Of a stretch of 64,000 bases of DNA, positions 7,920 to 16,989 are shown piece by piece; within the stretch, counting starts at the first letter, position 1, and each line of letters begins with the position of its first letter. A program made the translations under genes and the position numbers. The stretch comes from Clostridium sp. SY8519 (lineage in GTDB: Bacteria > Bacillota > Clostridia > Lachnospirales > Lachnospiraceae), in NCBI RefSeq assembly GCF_000270305.1, contig NC_015737.1, forward strand, positions 1,612,501-1,676,500, in the 5' to 3' direction. Under the pieces are notes generated by a model. It did not search any database and was not told where the DNA came from. It worked only from the letters and a program-made list of their open reading frames with translations.

Positions 7920-8213
7920 ATGTTCAAAGGATGGAGTAAACTTGGTATTCTCGCAGGCGGTTTTCTGATTGGAACCTATGGCGTGAAATTACTCAGCGGA
8001 AGAGACGCAAAAAAAGCCTATACACACTGTACTGCAGCAGTTCTTCGGATGAAGGATCAGGTTGTGAAGGATTTGACCGTAATCGGTGAAAACTGCGGTG
8101 ATATTGCAGCAGACGCAAAGGAAATCAACGAGAAACGCGCGCAGGAACAGGAAGCGAAAATTATTGAGAATGCAAAAGAAGTTATCAGCAAGACGGAGCA
8201 GAAAGAAGCATAG
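7920..8213 (+). CDS. DUF6110 family small membrane-associated protein
   Basis: A 97-residue protein starting at ATG 7920 behind AGGAGGC. The first about 28 residues (MFKGWSKLGILAGGFLIGTY) form a Gly-rich hydrophobic helix. The rest is a charged helix with KKAYTHCTAAVLRMKDQV and an EKRAQEQEAKIIENAKEV coiled-coil tail. The form and the position immediately before a heavy-metal P-type ATPase match DUF6110, a family repeatedly found with such ATPases. The function is unknown; it may help assemble or regulate the pump. It is separated from the ATPase by 12 bp. Confidence 0.75.
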   Translation: MFKGWSKLGILAGGFLIGTYGVKLLSGRDAKKAYTHCTAAVLRMKDQVVKDLTVIGENCGDIAADAKEINEKRAQEQEAKIIENAKEVISKTEQKEA

Positions 8214-8225
8214 GTACGGAATCAT

Positions 8226-10346
8226 ATGAGATGCAGGATATTACATGAATCCCGCGGAAGAATCCGCGTCCGGGCAATGCAGCCCGGGATGAGTATGGAA
8301 CAGGCGGACAAGCTGGAATATTTTTTGCGGTCGGTAGAAGGCGTCAGCAAAGCGAAGGTAAATGAGCGCACCTGTGATGCCATGATCTGGCACTGCGGTA
8401 CCAGGGAAAACGTAATCCGCGCACTGTCGGAATATGACTGCCGGACTTTTGAGGCTGCTGTGCCTCAAAGCTCTGGCAGGGCCCTGGCCAGAGAATTCGA
8501 AGATAAGCTGTTTTTTCTGATAGCAAGAAGGCTGATCACACGTTTCCTTCTGCCTGCCCCGGTGTCTGCGCTGCTGACCGTGATCCGCGCAGTACCTTAT
8601 ATTACGAAAGGAATCCGCAGCCTGAAACACAAAAAACTGGAAGTATCGGTACTGGATGCCGTAACGATTGCGGTGTCTGTATTGCGGGCAGATTTTGCAA
8701 CAGTAGGATCGGTAATGTTCCTTCTCAGACTGGGAGAACTGCTGGAGGAGTGGACCTACAGAAAATCTGTGGATGATCTGGCACAGCGCATGTATCTGAA
8801 TGTTGAAAAAGTCTGGATGAAATGCGGAGATACGGAAGTGCTGGTCAGCGTAGACGAAGTGGAACCTGGTGATCGGATTGTGGTGCGGACGGGCAATGTG
8901 ATCCCTCTGGACGGCATTATTGTATCCGGTGAGCCTGCAGTGAATGAGGCGTCCATGACAGGAGAATCCCTTCCTGTGAGAAAAGCGGCAGGAAATTATG
9001 TTTACGGGGGAACCGTGATTGATGAAGGAATCTGCGAAATAGAGGTGAAGAAGGAGTTTGGTTCCGGACGTTATGACCGTATTGTAGCAATGATTGAAGA
9101 TTCCGAAAAACTGAAGTCGGCGGTTGAAACCAGAGCGGCTCATCTGGCAGACGCGCTGGTTCCATATAGTCTTGGCGGCACAGCGCTGGCCTGGCTTCTG
9201 ACAGGAAATGTCGACCGGGCGCTGGCGGTTCTGATGGTGGATTTTTCCTGCGCGCTGAAACTGTCCATGCCGATTGCCGTACTTTCGGCCATGCGCGAGT
9301 GCAGCGAACACCAGATTGCGGTCAAGGGTGGAAAATTCCTGGAAGCAGTGTCGGACGCGCGGACGATTATATTTGACAAGACCGGAACCCTGACCCACGC
9401 AAGACCTTCCGTGGCCGAAATTATTACTTTTGGAGATTATGAAGAATCGGAGATGCTGCGTCTGGCGGCGTGTCTGGAAGAGCATTATCCGCACTCAATT
9501 GCCAACGCGGTGGTTGCGGAAGCAAAGCGCCGCGGCCTGGCACACAGGGAAATGCATTCGGAAGTGGAATATATCGTGGCACACGGAATCGCCAGTACCG
9601 TAAACGGGCAGAGAGTGCTGATCGGCAGCCCGCATTTCCTGATGGAGGATGAACACTGCAGAATACCGGACGGCGAACAGGATAAGTTTGAAGCACTGCC
9701 GGAAGAATATTCTCATCTTTATCTGGCGATCGGAGGAGAACTGGCAGCGGTGCTCTGCATCGAAGATCCCATTCGGGAGGACGCCGTCGGGATAATCAAA
9801 GAGCTTCGCCGGCTTGGATTTGACAAGGTGGTGATGATGACCGGGGACAGCCGGCGGACAGCGGAAACAGCGGCAGCCCGGCTGGGAATTGACGAATGTT
9901 ACGCGGAACTGCTGCCGGAAGATAAGGCGCGTTTTATTCGTGAGGAGCATGACAGGGGACGCAGAGTCATAATGATCGGAGACGGCATTAACGATTCTCC
10001 GGCACTGTCGGAAGCGGATGCGGGAATTGCGATTGCTTCCGGCGCGGCGATCGCAAGGGAAGTGGCGGATATTACGATTTCCGCCGACAGCCTGCATGAG
10101 CTGCTTACCCTGCGCCGCATAAGCGACGGGCTGATGTGCCGGATCCGGAGAAACTACCGGGTGATTATGGGGTTCAACAGTCTGCTGATTGCTCTGGGTT
10201 TTTTTGGAGTCATTGCTCCGGCTGCAACAGCGACGCTGCATAATCTTTCGACCGTTCTGATCAGCCTGCACAGCATGACGAATTTGATAGAATCGGAAAA
10301 AGATCGGAAAAATCATGTTGACAATGAGGTTAGTGCTAATTTATAA
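8226..10346 (+). CDS. Heavy-metal translocating P1B-type ATPase
   Basis: A 706-residue membrane pump that should export a transition-metal ion using ATP. The N-terminal about 80 residues resemble an HMA fold but lack CxxC. Core motifs are present: the TGES loop (TGESLPV), the phosphorylated Asp384 in DKTGTLTH, HP-type HYPHSIANAV, the nucleotide-binding GDSRRTAE and the hinge GDGINDSPALSEADAGIAI. The usual CPC/CPH/SPC motif of the metal-binding helix is replaced by FSCALKLSMP around Ser341-Cys342, so the substrate cannot be assigned to Cu or Zn/Cd. The shared promoter with DUF6110 and its metal-type palindromes suggest iron or manganese, as inference. Confidence 0.92.
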   Translation: MRCRILHESRGRIRVRAMQPGMSMEQADKLEYFLRSVEGVSKAKVNERTCDAMIWHCGTRENVIRALSEYDCRTFEAAVPQSSGRALAREFEDKLFFLIARRLITRFLLPAPVSALLTVIRAVPYITKGIRSLKHKKLEVSVLDAVTIAVSVLRADFATVGSVMFLLRLGELLEEWTYRKSVDDLAQRMYLNVEKVWMKCGDTEVLVSVDEVEPGDRIVVRTGNVIPLDGIIVSGEPAVNEASMTGESLPVRKAAGNYVYGGTVIDEGICEIEVKKEFGSGRYDRIVAMIEDSEKLKSAVETRAAHLADALVPYSLGGTALAWLLTGNVDRALAVLMVDFSCALKLSMPIAVLSAMRECSEHQIAVKGGKFLEAVSDARTIIFDKTGTLTHARPSVAEIITFGDYEESEMLRLAACLEEHYPHSIANAVVAEAKRRGLAHREMHSEVEYIVAHGIASTVNGQRVLIGSPHFLMEDEHCRIPDGEQDKFEALPEEYSHLYLAIGGELAAVLCIEDPIREDAVGIIKELRRLGFDKVVMMTGDSRRTAETAAARLGIDECYAELLPEDKARFIREEHDRGRRVIMIGDGINDSPALSEADAGIAIASGAAIAREVADITISADSLHELLTLRRISDGLMCRIRRNYRVIMGFNSLLIALGFFGVIAPAATATLHNLSTVLISLHSMTNLIESEKDRKNHVDNEVSANL

Positions 10347-10366
10347 ACGAGTTAGATGCATTTAAC
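10327..10366 (+). promoter_or_regulatory. Paired palindromes ahead of DUF3793-flavodoxin
   Basis: GGTTAGTGCTAATTT (from 10328, containing TTAG-TG-CTAA) and GTTAGATGCATTTAAC (10351-10366, GTTA-N8-TAAC) overlap the end of the ATPase gene and the start of the intergenic space. The second has the same GTTA-N8-TAAC form as the site at 39717-39732 before DUF2325. They are probably operators of one metal-responsive repressor; the regulator is not in the window. Confidence 0.45.
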
Positions 10367-10437
10367 CACAGAAGCTGAATGGAACCAGACATGTGCACAA
10401 CGGCCGTGTCAGAAACAGGAATGAAGGAGAACCATAG

Positions 10438-11034
10438 ATGTCGGAAGAAGTTCTGATACAGTACTGCGCACCGACCCTGGCGGGACTGAAGACAGGAAAT
10501 CTGTTTACTTACACGTTTTCTGCCAGGGAGGAAATGCATGCGGAGATCCGCAGATATAATCGGATCCTGGCAGGGAAGAAGCTCTGTATCATACCCATGC
10601 GGTACCGAAATGGAAAGGCGCTGCTGTATCTCTACCGGCCGGATGCCCTGCGGCGGGATATCAGCGCTGCGGATACGGCCCGGATGTTGGAAGAGGCGGG
10701 CTATGGAAGCGATTCCGCCAGCCGCTGTATCCGGGAACTGATCCGGCGCCTGGAGAGCCAGGAACAGTTTCCCCATGAAATTGGCCTGTTTCTGGGATAT
10801 CCGCCGGAAGATGTGCGGGGATTTATCGAACAGAAAGCGGACAATTACAAAATGATTGGCACCTGGAAGGTGTACGGCGATGTGGAAAAAGCAAAGCGTA
10901 CCTTTCAGGCGTTCCGCTCCTGTACCGCCAGATGCCGGAGACAGTGGCAGAACGGCGCGTCATTGGAACAGCTGGCGTCAGAACGGCTTTGCACAGACAG
11001 AAGAGAAAGGACACAGAACATATGCGGAAAATAG
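10438..11034 (+). CDS. DUF3793 family protein
   Basis: A 198-residue cytoplasmic protein of the clostridial DUF3793 family. Characteristic pieces are the N-terminal YCAPTLAGLKTGNLF, the LCIIPMRYRNGKALLYLYRP segment in part, and EIGLFLGYPPEDVRGFIE in the middle. The family function is unknown, but it is very often next to flavodoxin and ferrous-iron transport genes. Here it overlaps a flavodoxin gene by 13 bp. ATG at 10438 follows GAAGGAGAACC. An iron-limitation role is inference from context and from the palindromes upstream. Confidence 0.82.
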   Translation: MSEEVLIQYCAPTLAGLKTGNLFTYTFSAREEMHAEIRRYNRILAGKKLCIIPMRYRNGKALLYLYRPDALRRDISAADTARMLEEAGYGSDSASRCIRELIRRLESQEQFPHEIGLFLGYPPEDVRGFIEQKADNYKMIGTWKVYGDVEKAKRTFQAFRSCTARCRRQWQNGASLEQLASERLCTDRRERTQNICGK

Positions 11035-11447
11035 CAGTAGTATACTGGAGCGGAACCGGCAACACAGAGGAAATGGCCCGGGCGGTGGCAGAAGGAATCC
11101 GGACAGCGGGCGCCCAGGCGGATCTGATGACTCCGGGCGAATTTGACGCTGCGAAGGCAGGGGAATATGATGCTATTGCCTTCGGCTGCCCTTCCATGGG
11201 AGCGGAACAGCTGGAGGAAACGGAATTCGAGCCGATGTTTGAAGCCGTGAAACAGAGCCTCAGCGGGAAAAGGATCGCCTTGTTCGGATCTTATGGCTGG
11301 GGAGACGGCGAATGGATGCGCAGCTGGGAAGAAGACTGCAGAGATGCCGGCGCGGATCTGGCCTGCGACTGCGTGATCTGCAATGAAGCGCCGGATGAAG
11401 AAGCCGTACAGGCTTGCGGCGCTCTGGGAAAAGCTCTGGCAGCCTAG
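11022..11447 (+). CDS. Flavodoxin
   Basis: A 141-residue short-chain flavodoxin that carries one- or two-electron equivalents with FMN in place of ferredoxin. The FMN phosphate loop SGTGNTEEMA (about residues 10-19) is intact, and the aromatic FMN-stacking loops GCPSMGAEQLE and GSYGWGDGEWM are present. ATG at 11022 lies inside the DUF3793 end, so the two are translationally coupled. Flavodoxin replacing ferredoxin under iron shortage fits the proposed metal regulation. Confidence 0.95.
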   Translation: MRKIAVVYWSGTGNTEEMARAVAEGIRTAGAQADLMTPGEFDAAKAGEYDAIAFGCPSMGAEQLEETEFEPMFEAVKQSLSGKRIALFGSYGWGDGEWMRSWEEDCRDAGADLACDCVICNEAPDEEAVQACGALGKALAA

Positions 11448-11518
11448 CTGGTAAAGAAGCGGATAAATCATCAGACAGAAGGAAGCGGTGTATTGGCAGA
11501 GCGCCGATACAGTTAGAA

Positions 11519-11571
11519 CGGCCGCCCCGGAAACCTTGATCGGGTTAACGATCCGGTTTCCGGGGCGGCCG
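11519..11571. terminator. Strong bidirectional hairpin between convergent genes
   Basis: CGGCCGCCCCGGAAACC (11519-11535) and GGTTTCCGGGGCGGCCG (11555-11571) are perfect 17-bp arms, with GATCG/CGATC pairing further inside. T-runs are weak on both sides, but the position between the flavodoxin and surface-protein stops fits a shared terminator. Confidence 0.75.
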
Positions 11572-11613
11572 TTTATGGATGAATTTTAGTTGTGGAAACG
11601 CGTGATACCGGTG

Positions 11614-14600
11614 CTATTTTACCTTAACTGTTTTTACCTTGCTGTATGCGCCGTATACGGTTTTGGAACCGGATTTTTTGTAAGCGCGCACGCGGATATA
11701 GTATTTCTTTTCGGATTTCAGCTTTTTCAGAACCACTTTGGTTTTGGCGGTACGTACAGTTTTTACGGAAGATTTTTTGAAGCTCTTTTTCAACGTGTAC
11801 TGTAGCTGATAGCCGGATGCGCCTTTGACTTTCCGAACGGTGACGGCAGCTTTTTTCTTACCTGCTTTTACAGAGGAAATCTGCGCTTTGGCTACGGTTA
11901 CTTTGGTTTTCTTCGCTTTTTTCAGTGCCTTCTGCGCTTTTTTCAGCGCTGCTTCGGCGGATTTCTGCGCTGCTTTTGCTTTTTTGGCGCTTGTCTGCGC
12001 GGCAGCCAGATCTTTCTTGGCTTTGGAAATGGCATTCTGGGCCGCATTCAGCTGCGCTTCCAGGTCGGCGATTTTCTTCGTGTTCGCGTCTGCGGATTCT
12101 TTTGCTTCTGCCAGATTGTTTTTGGCGTCGGCCAGTTCCTTTGCTTTTTCTTCCAGTTTGGTCTTTAAGGTGCCTGTTACGTCTGCCTTGTAGACATCGG
12201 TGCATGCCAGGATGGCAGCGCCTTCTCCCTGGAAGTCGTTGGCTCCGTCTCCGTTGTAGTCGATCTTCATGTTTTTGATCTGGAAGGTGGTATCCTGGGA
12301 GGATGCTTCCGCGATGATGCCGTTGAAGAAGGCGCCGTTGGAGGTCAGGGTGCCGTTTTTGATTCCGGTGCGGTTGTAGGTGGCAGAGGACAGCAGCTGG
12401 GGAATGGTTTCACCATCCAGGATATCGCCGTTGCTTAAAGTCAGCGCTGCCCGGTAGGTGTACTGCGCCGTGTTTCCGCCCATGTTTCCGAATTTTGCCA
12501 TTTCGCTGTAGGACTGGCTGCCGGCGGTCTCGGCAATCGCGTAAGTGCCGGCCTTCAGGGTGGTCTTCTTCTGATATGCCTTCACCAGATTTTCTTCGGT
12601 GCCGTTGACTGCCAGAGTCAGAACACCGCTGTCAGAGGAGGCTTTTACCGTTTGTGTTCTGCCGACGCGGTCCTTTAAAGTGACAGAAGTCACATTGGTG
12701 GATGCAGAAGGGCTGTTGATGGTATCATCAGCAGTGGCCTTGGTAGCGGTGTAGTTCTTTCCGTAAGAAATGGAGGAAATGGTGACATCTCCGTATACTC
12801 TTCCGCTGGTGACCGGTGTCAGGGCCTCGGTGGTATCCACGGTGTCAGTATCCTGGGAATCGCCTCCGTCTCCGCCGGGCATCGGGCCGTCACCGCCGCC
12901 GGGCATCGGACCGCCGCCGGGCGTCTGGCCGCCGCCGGAAGAGGAGGCAGTCAGTTTGACAATAATGTTGGTATTTTCGGTGATTTTTTTGCCCGGATCT
13001 TTGATGGTGTAGGTGTTGTCTGAGTTTTTCGTAACTTGGATGGCGTCATTTTCCGAGGTGACGCTGCTGACGGAATAGCCGTCCGCCGGTGTGATTTCCA
13101 TCTGAATGGATTCGGAAGCTACAGCATTTTCTAGTTTGACAGATGCCAGGGAAGAATTCGGTGTGCCTTCAGAATCCTGGGCCAGGACATGGATTTCCGT
13201 GCCGGAGCCGATGAAGGTGGAGGTGCCTAATTTGCCGCTGTCCGCGGTATCTTTGCCTTCGACTTCAGCTTCTTTCATGGTGATGTTGGCGCCTAAGGTT
13301 CCTTTGATGTCCTGTTTGCCGTAAACATACAGGGTTACCGGTTTGTCAGACTCAATGGAGCAGCCTTCCCCTACGGTCAGGTCATTGATGTAGCAGGCAT
13401 CGGCTTCCCCGTTGCTCTTGTCTGCCAGCTGAATGTTCCAGGTGGAGCCGTTGCTTAAGGACACATTGACCGGATTGTTGACCTGGGCGCTGGCTACGTT
13501 GTACAGGGCGCCGATTTTGGCGTAGTCGCTCTTCTGACCCCGGTAGTCGCCGCCGTAATAGCAGTTCAGCTCCGTACCGTTTTCCATACGGGTGCCGTCG
13601 TCATTGACATGGTAGCCGTAGGATGAGGAAATGGTTCCGTTTAAGGTAGCTTTGTCCAGAGTGACATCCAGCGCCTGGTTGTAATTGTAGATATTGTTCC
13701 AGATATTTCCGGTGTAGGTCTGATTCTTCAGGGCTGCGGTGGAAGCAGTGATGGTGGACTTGGTATAGGTGGCATGATCCCCGTTGTCATTGATTTTGTA
13801 AGTAGTAACGCCCGGATTGCCGGCATCATCGGATTCGATCAGTTCCACCAGGGTGCCGCCCCAGTTGTTGCTGCTTTCCTTTACATTGTCCAGGTTGACT
13901 TTTGCGTTATCCAGCACCACATTGGTATATCCGTTGTTGGCGGAGCCGGATTTGATCTGTACGGCGGTGTCTTCCGCGTTGACGGTGGAATCCTTGATGC
14001 TGATGGTTCCGCCGGAGTTTTGCTGGGTCATGACGGCGATCCGTCCGGAGGTCAGCTCAGAATCCGTATAATAGGCGGAAGAAGTGCTGGAAGCCATGAT
14101 CTGCACGTAATCCGGACTGTAGAATTTGGACTTTTCGATTTTGTCATGCACGCCGGAGTCCGCGTAGGCCACGTAGCCGGATCCTTCCATGGTATAGCCG
14201 TACTTTGTGCCGTTGACAGTCTTGGTGGCCGTGTATTCTTTGCCGTCTTTTGCTTTTTCCACGCTGCCGATGCCGGCGGTTACATTGGTGGCTTCGATGG
14301 CGTTCTTCCTGTTGTTTTTCTCATAAGAAGTGCCGGAATCGGTGGAAAGCACGCCCCAGCCGGAGGATACCATCAGGGAATCGCTGTAGAGTCCCTGGGC
14401 ACTGCCGAGAATGTTGGTGGCGCGGACAGTTCCCTCTATGCCCAGCGCGAAGGGCGTACGTTTCATCATGGGAACCACGAGGGCATTGTACTCGTCGTCG
14501 GTGTCATCGCCTTCTTCCGCGTAGATCACAGAGTCGTCGATTTTCAGGACGCCATTGCCCTTCGCGGCAGCAGCAGTGCGTATGACGCCGGACGTGTGCA

Positions 14601-14748
14601 CATACGTGTCATCGATTTTGACCGTGGACGTGACCGAGCTGTCATCTTCCGAGGTGCTGTCCGCCGCCAGTACGGGAAGTGCCTGACTGGCAGAGAGAGC
14701 CCCGATCATAGACATGACCAGGAAAAGTTTCACTTTCTTGTTTTTCAT
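11614..14748 (-). CDS. Large secreted beta-helix / coiled-coil / FN3 surface protein
   Basis: A 1044-residue exported protein. A signal peptide is clear (basic MKNKKVK, hydrophobic core, cleavage near PVLA-ADS). Residues about 30-590 are Asn/Ser/Thr/Gly-rich short beta-strand repeats (GGTISIKDSTVNAEDTAVQI, LDVTLDKATLNGT), as in right-handed beta-helix adhesins. A Pro/Gly linker (GGGPMPGGGDGPMPGGDGG, about 605-625) leads to a second beta-rich region (640-860). Then come a Lys/Ala/Glu coiled coil (about 865-945) and a very basic FN3-like domain to the end. There is no LPXTG or S-layer motif, so attachment is unclear. It may bind wall polymers through the basic tail or be released. The start has AGGAGGATAAG upstream. 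Confidence 0.85.
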   Translation of the reverse strand: MKNKKVKLFLVMSMIGALSASQALPVLAADSTSEDDSSVTSTVKIDDTYVHTSGVIRTAAAAKGNGVLKIDDSVIYAEEGDDTDDEYNALVVPMMKRTPFALGIEGTVRATNILGSAQGLYSDSLMVSSGWGVLSTDSGTSYEKNNRKNAIEATNVTAGIGSVEKAKDGKEYTATKTVNGTKYGYTMEGSGYVAYADSGVHDKIEKSKFYSPDYVQIMASSTSSAYYTDSELTSGRIAVMTQQNSGGTISIKDSTVNAEDTAVQIKSGSANNGYTNVVLDNAKVNLDNVKESSNNWGGTLVELIESDDAGNPGVTTYKINDNGDHATYTKSTITASTAALKNQTYTGNIWNNIYNYNQALDVTLDKATLNGTISSSYGYHVNDDGTRMENGTELNCYYGGDYRGQKSDYAKIGALYNVASAQVNNPVNVSLSNGSTWNIQLADKSNGEADACYINDLTVGEGCSIESDKPVTLYVYGKQDIKGTLGANITMKEAEVEGKDTADSGKLGTSTFIGSGTEIHVLAQDSEGTPNSSLASVKLENAVASESIQMEITPADGYSVSSVTSENDAIQVTKNSDNTYTIKDPGKKITENTNIIVKLTASSSGGGQTPGGGPMPGGGDGPMPGGDGGDSQDTDTVDTTEALTPVTSGRVYGDVTISSISYGKNYTATKATADDTINSPSASTNVTSVTLKDRVGRTQTVKASSDSGVLTLAVNGTEENLVKAYQKKTTLKAGTYAIAETAGSQSYSEMAKFGNMGGNTAQYTYRAALTLSNGDILDGETIPQLLSSATYNRTGIKNGTLTSNGAFFNGIIAEASSQDTTFQIKNMKIDYNGDGANDFQGEGAAILACTDVYKADVTGTLKTKLEEKAKELADAKNNLAEAKESADANTKKIADLEAQLNAAQNAISKAKKDLAAAQTSAKKAKAAQKSAEAALKKAQKALKKAKKTKVTVAKAQISSVKAGKKKAAVTVRKVKGASGYQLQYTLKKSFKKSSVKTVRTAKTKVVLKKLKSEKKYYIRVRAYKKSGSKTVYGAYSKVKTVKVK

Positions 14749-15046
14749 TTCGCTTTCTTATCCTCCTTTTTTTTCTCCGATTCTCCGCAGATGTACGGAA
14801 GCAGAGAATCGGATACGATTTGCAGATACTTAGATTTTATGCAAGGACAGGCGGAAGCAATAGGCGATTTTTTTGGAAAAATAAGAAGTTTTCTTGGAAA
14901 TGTCTGAAAACGCGAAACAGGAATCGGAAAGGCGGGGAATCAGGCACTTTACAGAAAAGGCGTAAGAAGTGTACAATCATCCAGTGATCTGCTATGTTTT
15001 GCGGATCACTGGAATAACGGGACACAGTAAGGGAACTGATCAATAT
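14749..15046. promoter_or_regulatory. Divergent region with inverted repeat upstream of hemA
   Basis: No gene is seen in these 298 bp between the surface-protein and hemA starts. CCAGTGATC (14981-14989) and GATCACTGG (15004-15012) are perfect 9-bp arms around a 14-bp T-rich spacer, 35 bp before the hemA ATG. This could be an operator or a 5'-UTR hairpin. A fairly AT-rich block at 14820-14900 probably carries promoters, but no clean consensus pair stands out. Confidence 0.5.
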
Positions 15047-16159
15047 ATGTTTGTATTATCAATAAATTACCGGATCGCGGGAGCGGAAGAACGGCAGAAA
15101 TTTTCGCTGCAGGAGGCGGAAAAAGAGCGGCTGTATGCCGGACTGAAAGAACGGGGCATCTGCCAGGCCGTCTATCTGTTTACCTGCAACCGGTGTGAAC
15201 TCTATGGCATCGGCAGGTTTTACGAAGCCCTGCAGGTCCTGGCGGAAGTCTGCGGAACGGATCCGTCGGAGATGAAGGAGCAGGTGCTGGTTTATGAAGG
15301 ACGACGGGCCATGGTCCATCTTTTCCGGGTCATAAGCGGGATGGATTCCATGGTGGTCGGCGAGGATGAGATCCTGGGGCAGATGCGTCAGGCGTATCTG
15401 TACGCGAAGGACCGGGGCGCCGCGGCCTATGAGCTGAATACAATTTTTCAGGCAGCGCTGGCCGGAGCAAAAAAAGTGAAGACAGATACGCTGCTTTCGA
15501 AAAGTTCCGTCAGTGTGGCTACGCTGGCGGCAGCGAAATGCCATGAATGGAAAGAAGGAAAAAAACGGGTGCTGATGATCGGCGCCGGCGGGGATATCGG
15601 GGGCAAGACCATGCTGAACCTGCTGTCTTACGGGGACTGTGAGATCCAGGCCACCTACCGGCGGAGAAGGTTCCGGCAGCAGGGGGTGTCCATGCTTCCG
15701 TATGAAGACCGGATCGCGGCAGTCCGCGGCGCGGATATTGTGATCAGCGCAACCGCCAGCCCTCACTATACGCTGGTATATAAGGAACTGAAACAGGCCG
15801 GCCTGCCGGAGAAGCAGCGGCTTTTTGTGGATCTGGCGGTTCCCCGGGACATTGACGACGAGGTGCGCCGGCTGCCCGGGGCGGAGCTGATCCGGATCGA
15901 TGATTTTCAGCAGATTGCCCGGGAAAACAATGCCCGGAAGGAATCCGCGGTGCAGTCCGCGGAGGAGATTCTCCGGGAGCAGCTGGATGAGCTGGAAAAG
16001 GAACTGGAATTTCACCGGTTTTTCCCCCGGTTTCAGAAAATGCGGCAGGAGCGGGGCGGGGAGTTTGCCCGTCTGGTCTTCCAGTACCGCAAGGCGGCTA
16101 CCGCGGAGGAGTTTGACAGCTTTATCCGGGTGCTGGAACGGCTGGAATCCCGGGAATAA
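15047..16159 (+). CDS. hemA: Glutamyl-tRNA reductase
   Basis: A 370-residue enzyme that reduces glutamyl-tRNA(Glu) to glutamate-1-semialdehyde, the entry step to tetrapyrroles. The catalytic Cys47 lies in TCNRCELY. The conserved substrate-domain segment GMDSMVVGEDEILGQ is followed by the NADPH-binding GAGGDIGGKT and the C-terminal dimerisation helix. I chose ATG 15047 (MFVLSINYRIAG matches the family start, AAGGGA upstream); a GTG at 14969 would add 26 residues unlike the family. It is the first gene of a five-gene tetrapyrrole operon. Confidence 0.96.
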   Translation: MFVLSINYRIAGAEERQKFSLQEAEKERLYAGLKERGICQAVYLFTCNRCELYGIGRFYEALQVLAEVCGTDPSEMKEQVLVYEGRRAMVHLFRVISGMDSMVVGEDEILGQMRQAYLYAKDRGAAAYELNTIFQAALAGAKKVKTDTLLSKSSVSVATLAAAKCHEWKEGKKRVLMIGAGGDIGGKTMLNLLSYGDCEIQATYRRRRFRQQGVSMLPYEDRIAAVRGADIVISATASPHYTLVYKELKQAGLPEKQRLFVDLAVPRDIDDEVRRLPGAELIRIDDFQQIARENNARKESAVQSAEEILREQLDELEKELEFHRFFPRFQKMRQERGGEFARLVFQYRKAATAEEFDSFIRVLERLESRE

Positions 16160-16250
16160 CGGAACGGAATCGCTTCGGAAATGCCGGGGCAGTGCGGCAG
16201 AAGGCGGACCGGAACGGAGCAAACGGGAGTTGCAGCAGAAGGAGCAGGAT

Positions 16251-16952
16251 ATGGTTTTATTTCCGTTTTATCAGGATATTGAGAAGAAACGGTTTCTGAT
16301 CATCGGCGGCGGAAGCGTGGCGGAAGAGAAAATCGGCCGTCTCCGTCAGTTTACGGAGCGGATCACGGTGGTGACGCGCCACAGCCATCTGCCCTATCCG
16401 GTGATCCCCGCGGCGGGACGCGCCAGGGAGGAAGTGTACCGGGAAGCTGCGGAAAAGGACCGGATCTGTGTGATTGAAAAATGCTATGAAGAAGCAGATC
16501 TGGTCCTGGGGGATTATGTCATCGGCACGGCCAGTGACCGGGAGGTAAACCGGAAGATAGCCCGGGACTGCCGCAGCCGCGGTATCCCGGTGAATATCGC
16601 GGATGACAGGGAACTGTGTACCTTTGTATTTCCGGCACTCGTGAAGCGGGGCGACCTTACTGTCGGAATTACGACCAACGGCAAAAGCCCCGCGGTCTCT
16701 TCCTATGTGCGGAGACGTCTGGAAGAAGCAATCCCGGAAAATATGGAAGAAATTGTGGAACGCATGGGTGCGCTGCGCGCGGTGCTGCCCCGGTATATTT
16801 CCAGACAGCCCGAACGGAAGAAAGCCTATCGGGAAATTTTTTCCCTGCTGCTGCAGACCGGCGGACAGGCGGAGGAATCAGAGGTCCTGGCGGTGATCCG
16901 GCGTTACGCGGACCTTTGGGAAGGCAGCCCGGCAGAGGACCGGAAAGAATAA
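16251..16952 (+). CDS. Precorrin-2 dehydrogenase / sirohydrochlorin ferrochelatase-like (CysG N-domain)
   Basis: A 233-residue protein that oxidises precorrin-2 to sirohydrochlorin with NAD and may also insert iron. MVLFPFYQDIEKKRFLIIGG leads into the Rossmann loop GGGSVAEEKI. The family signature NIADDRELCTFVFPALV and the following GITTNGKSPAVSSYVRRRLE are intact. ATG at 16251 follows AGGAGCAGG. It sits between hemA and the hemC-cobA-hemD fusion, so it takes the product of the fusion protein's methyltransferase domain toward siroheme. Confidence 0.92.
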   Translation: MVLFPFYQDIEKKRFLIIGGGSVAEEKIGRLRQFTERITVVTRHSHLPYPVIPAAGRAREEVYREAAEKDRICVIEKCYEEADLVLGDYVIGTASDREVNRKIARDCRSRGIPVNIADDRELCTFVFPALVKRGDLTVGITTNGKSPAVSSYVRRRLEEAIPENMEEIVERMGALRAVLPRYISRQPERKKAYREIFSLLLQTGGQAEESEVLAVIRRYADLWEGSPAEDRKE

Positions 16953-16989
16953 GGGACAGGAAGAACAAGAGCAGGAGAGCAGAGATTTT

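Noticed and set aside
13774-14907. 377-residue plus-strand open frame
   Set aside because: It is antisense to the surface-protein gene, which has a signal peptide and a good ribosome site. The frame has no ribosome site or recognisable domain.
14969-15046. Longer hemA start at GTG 14969
   Set aside because: The extra residues span the inverted repeat at 14981-15012 and do not match the HemA N-terminus.
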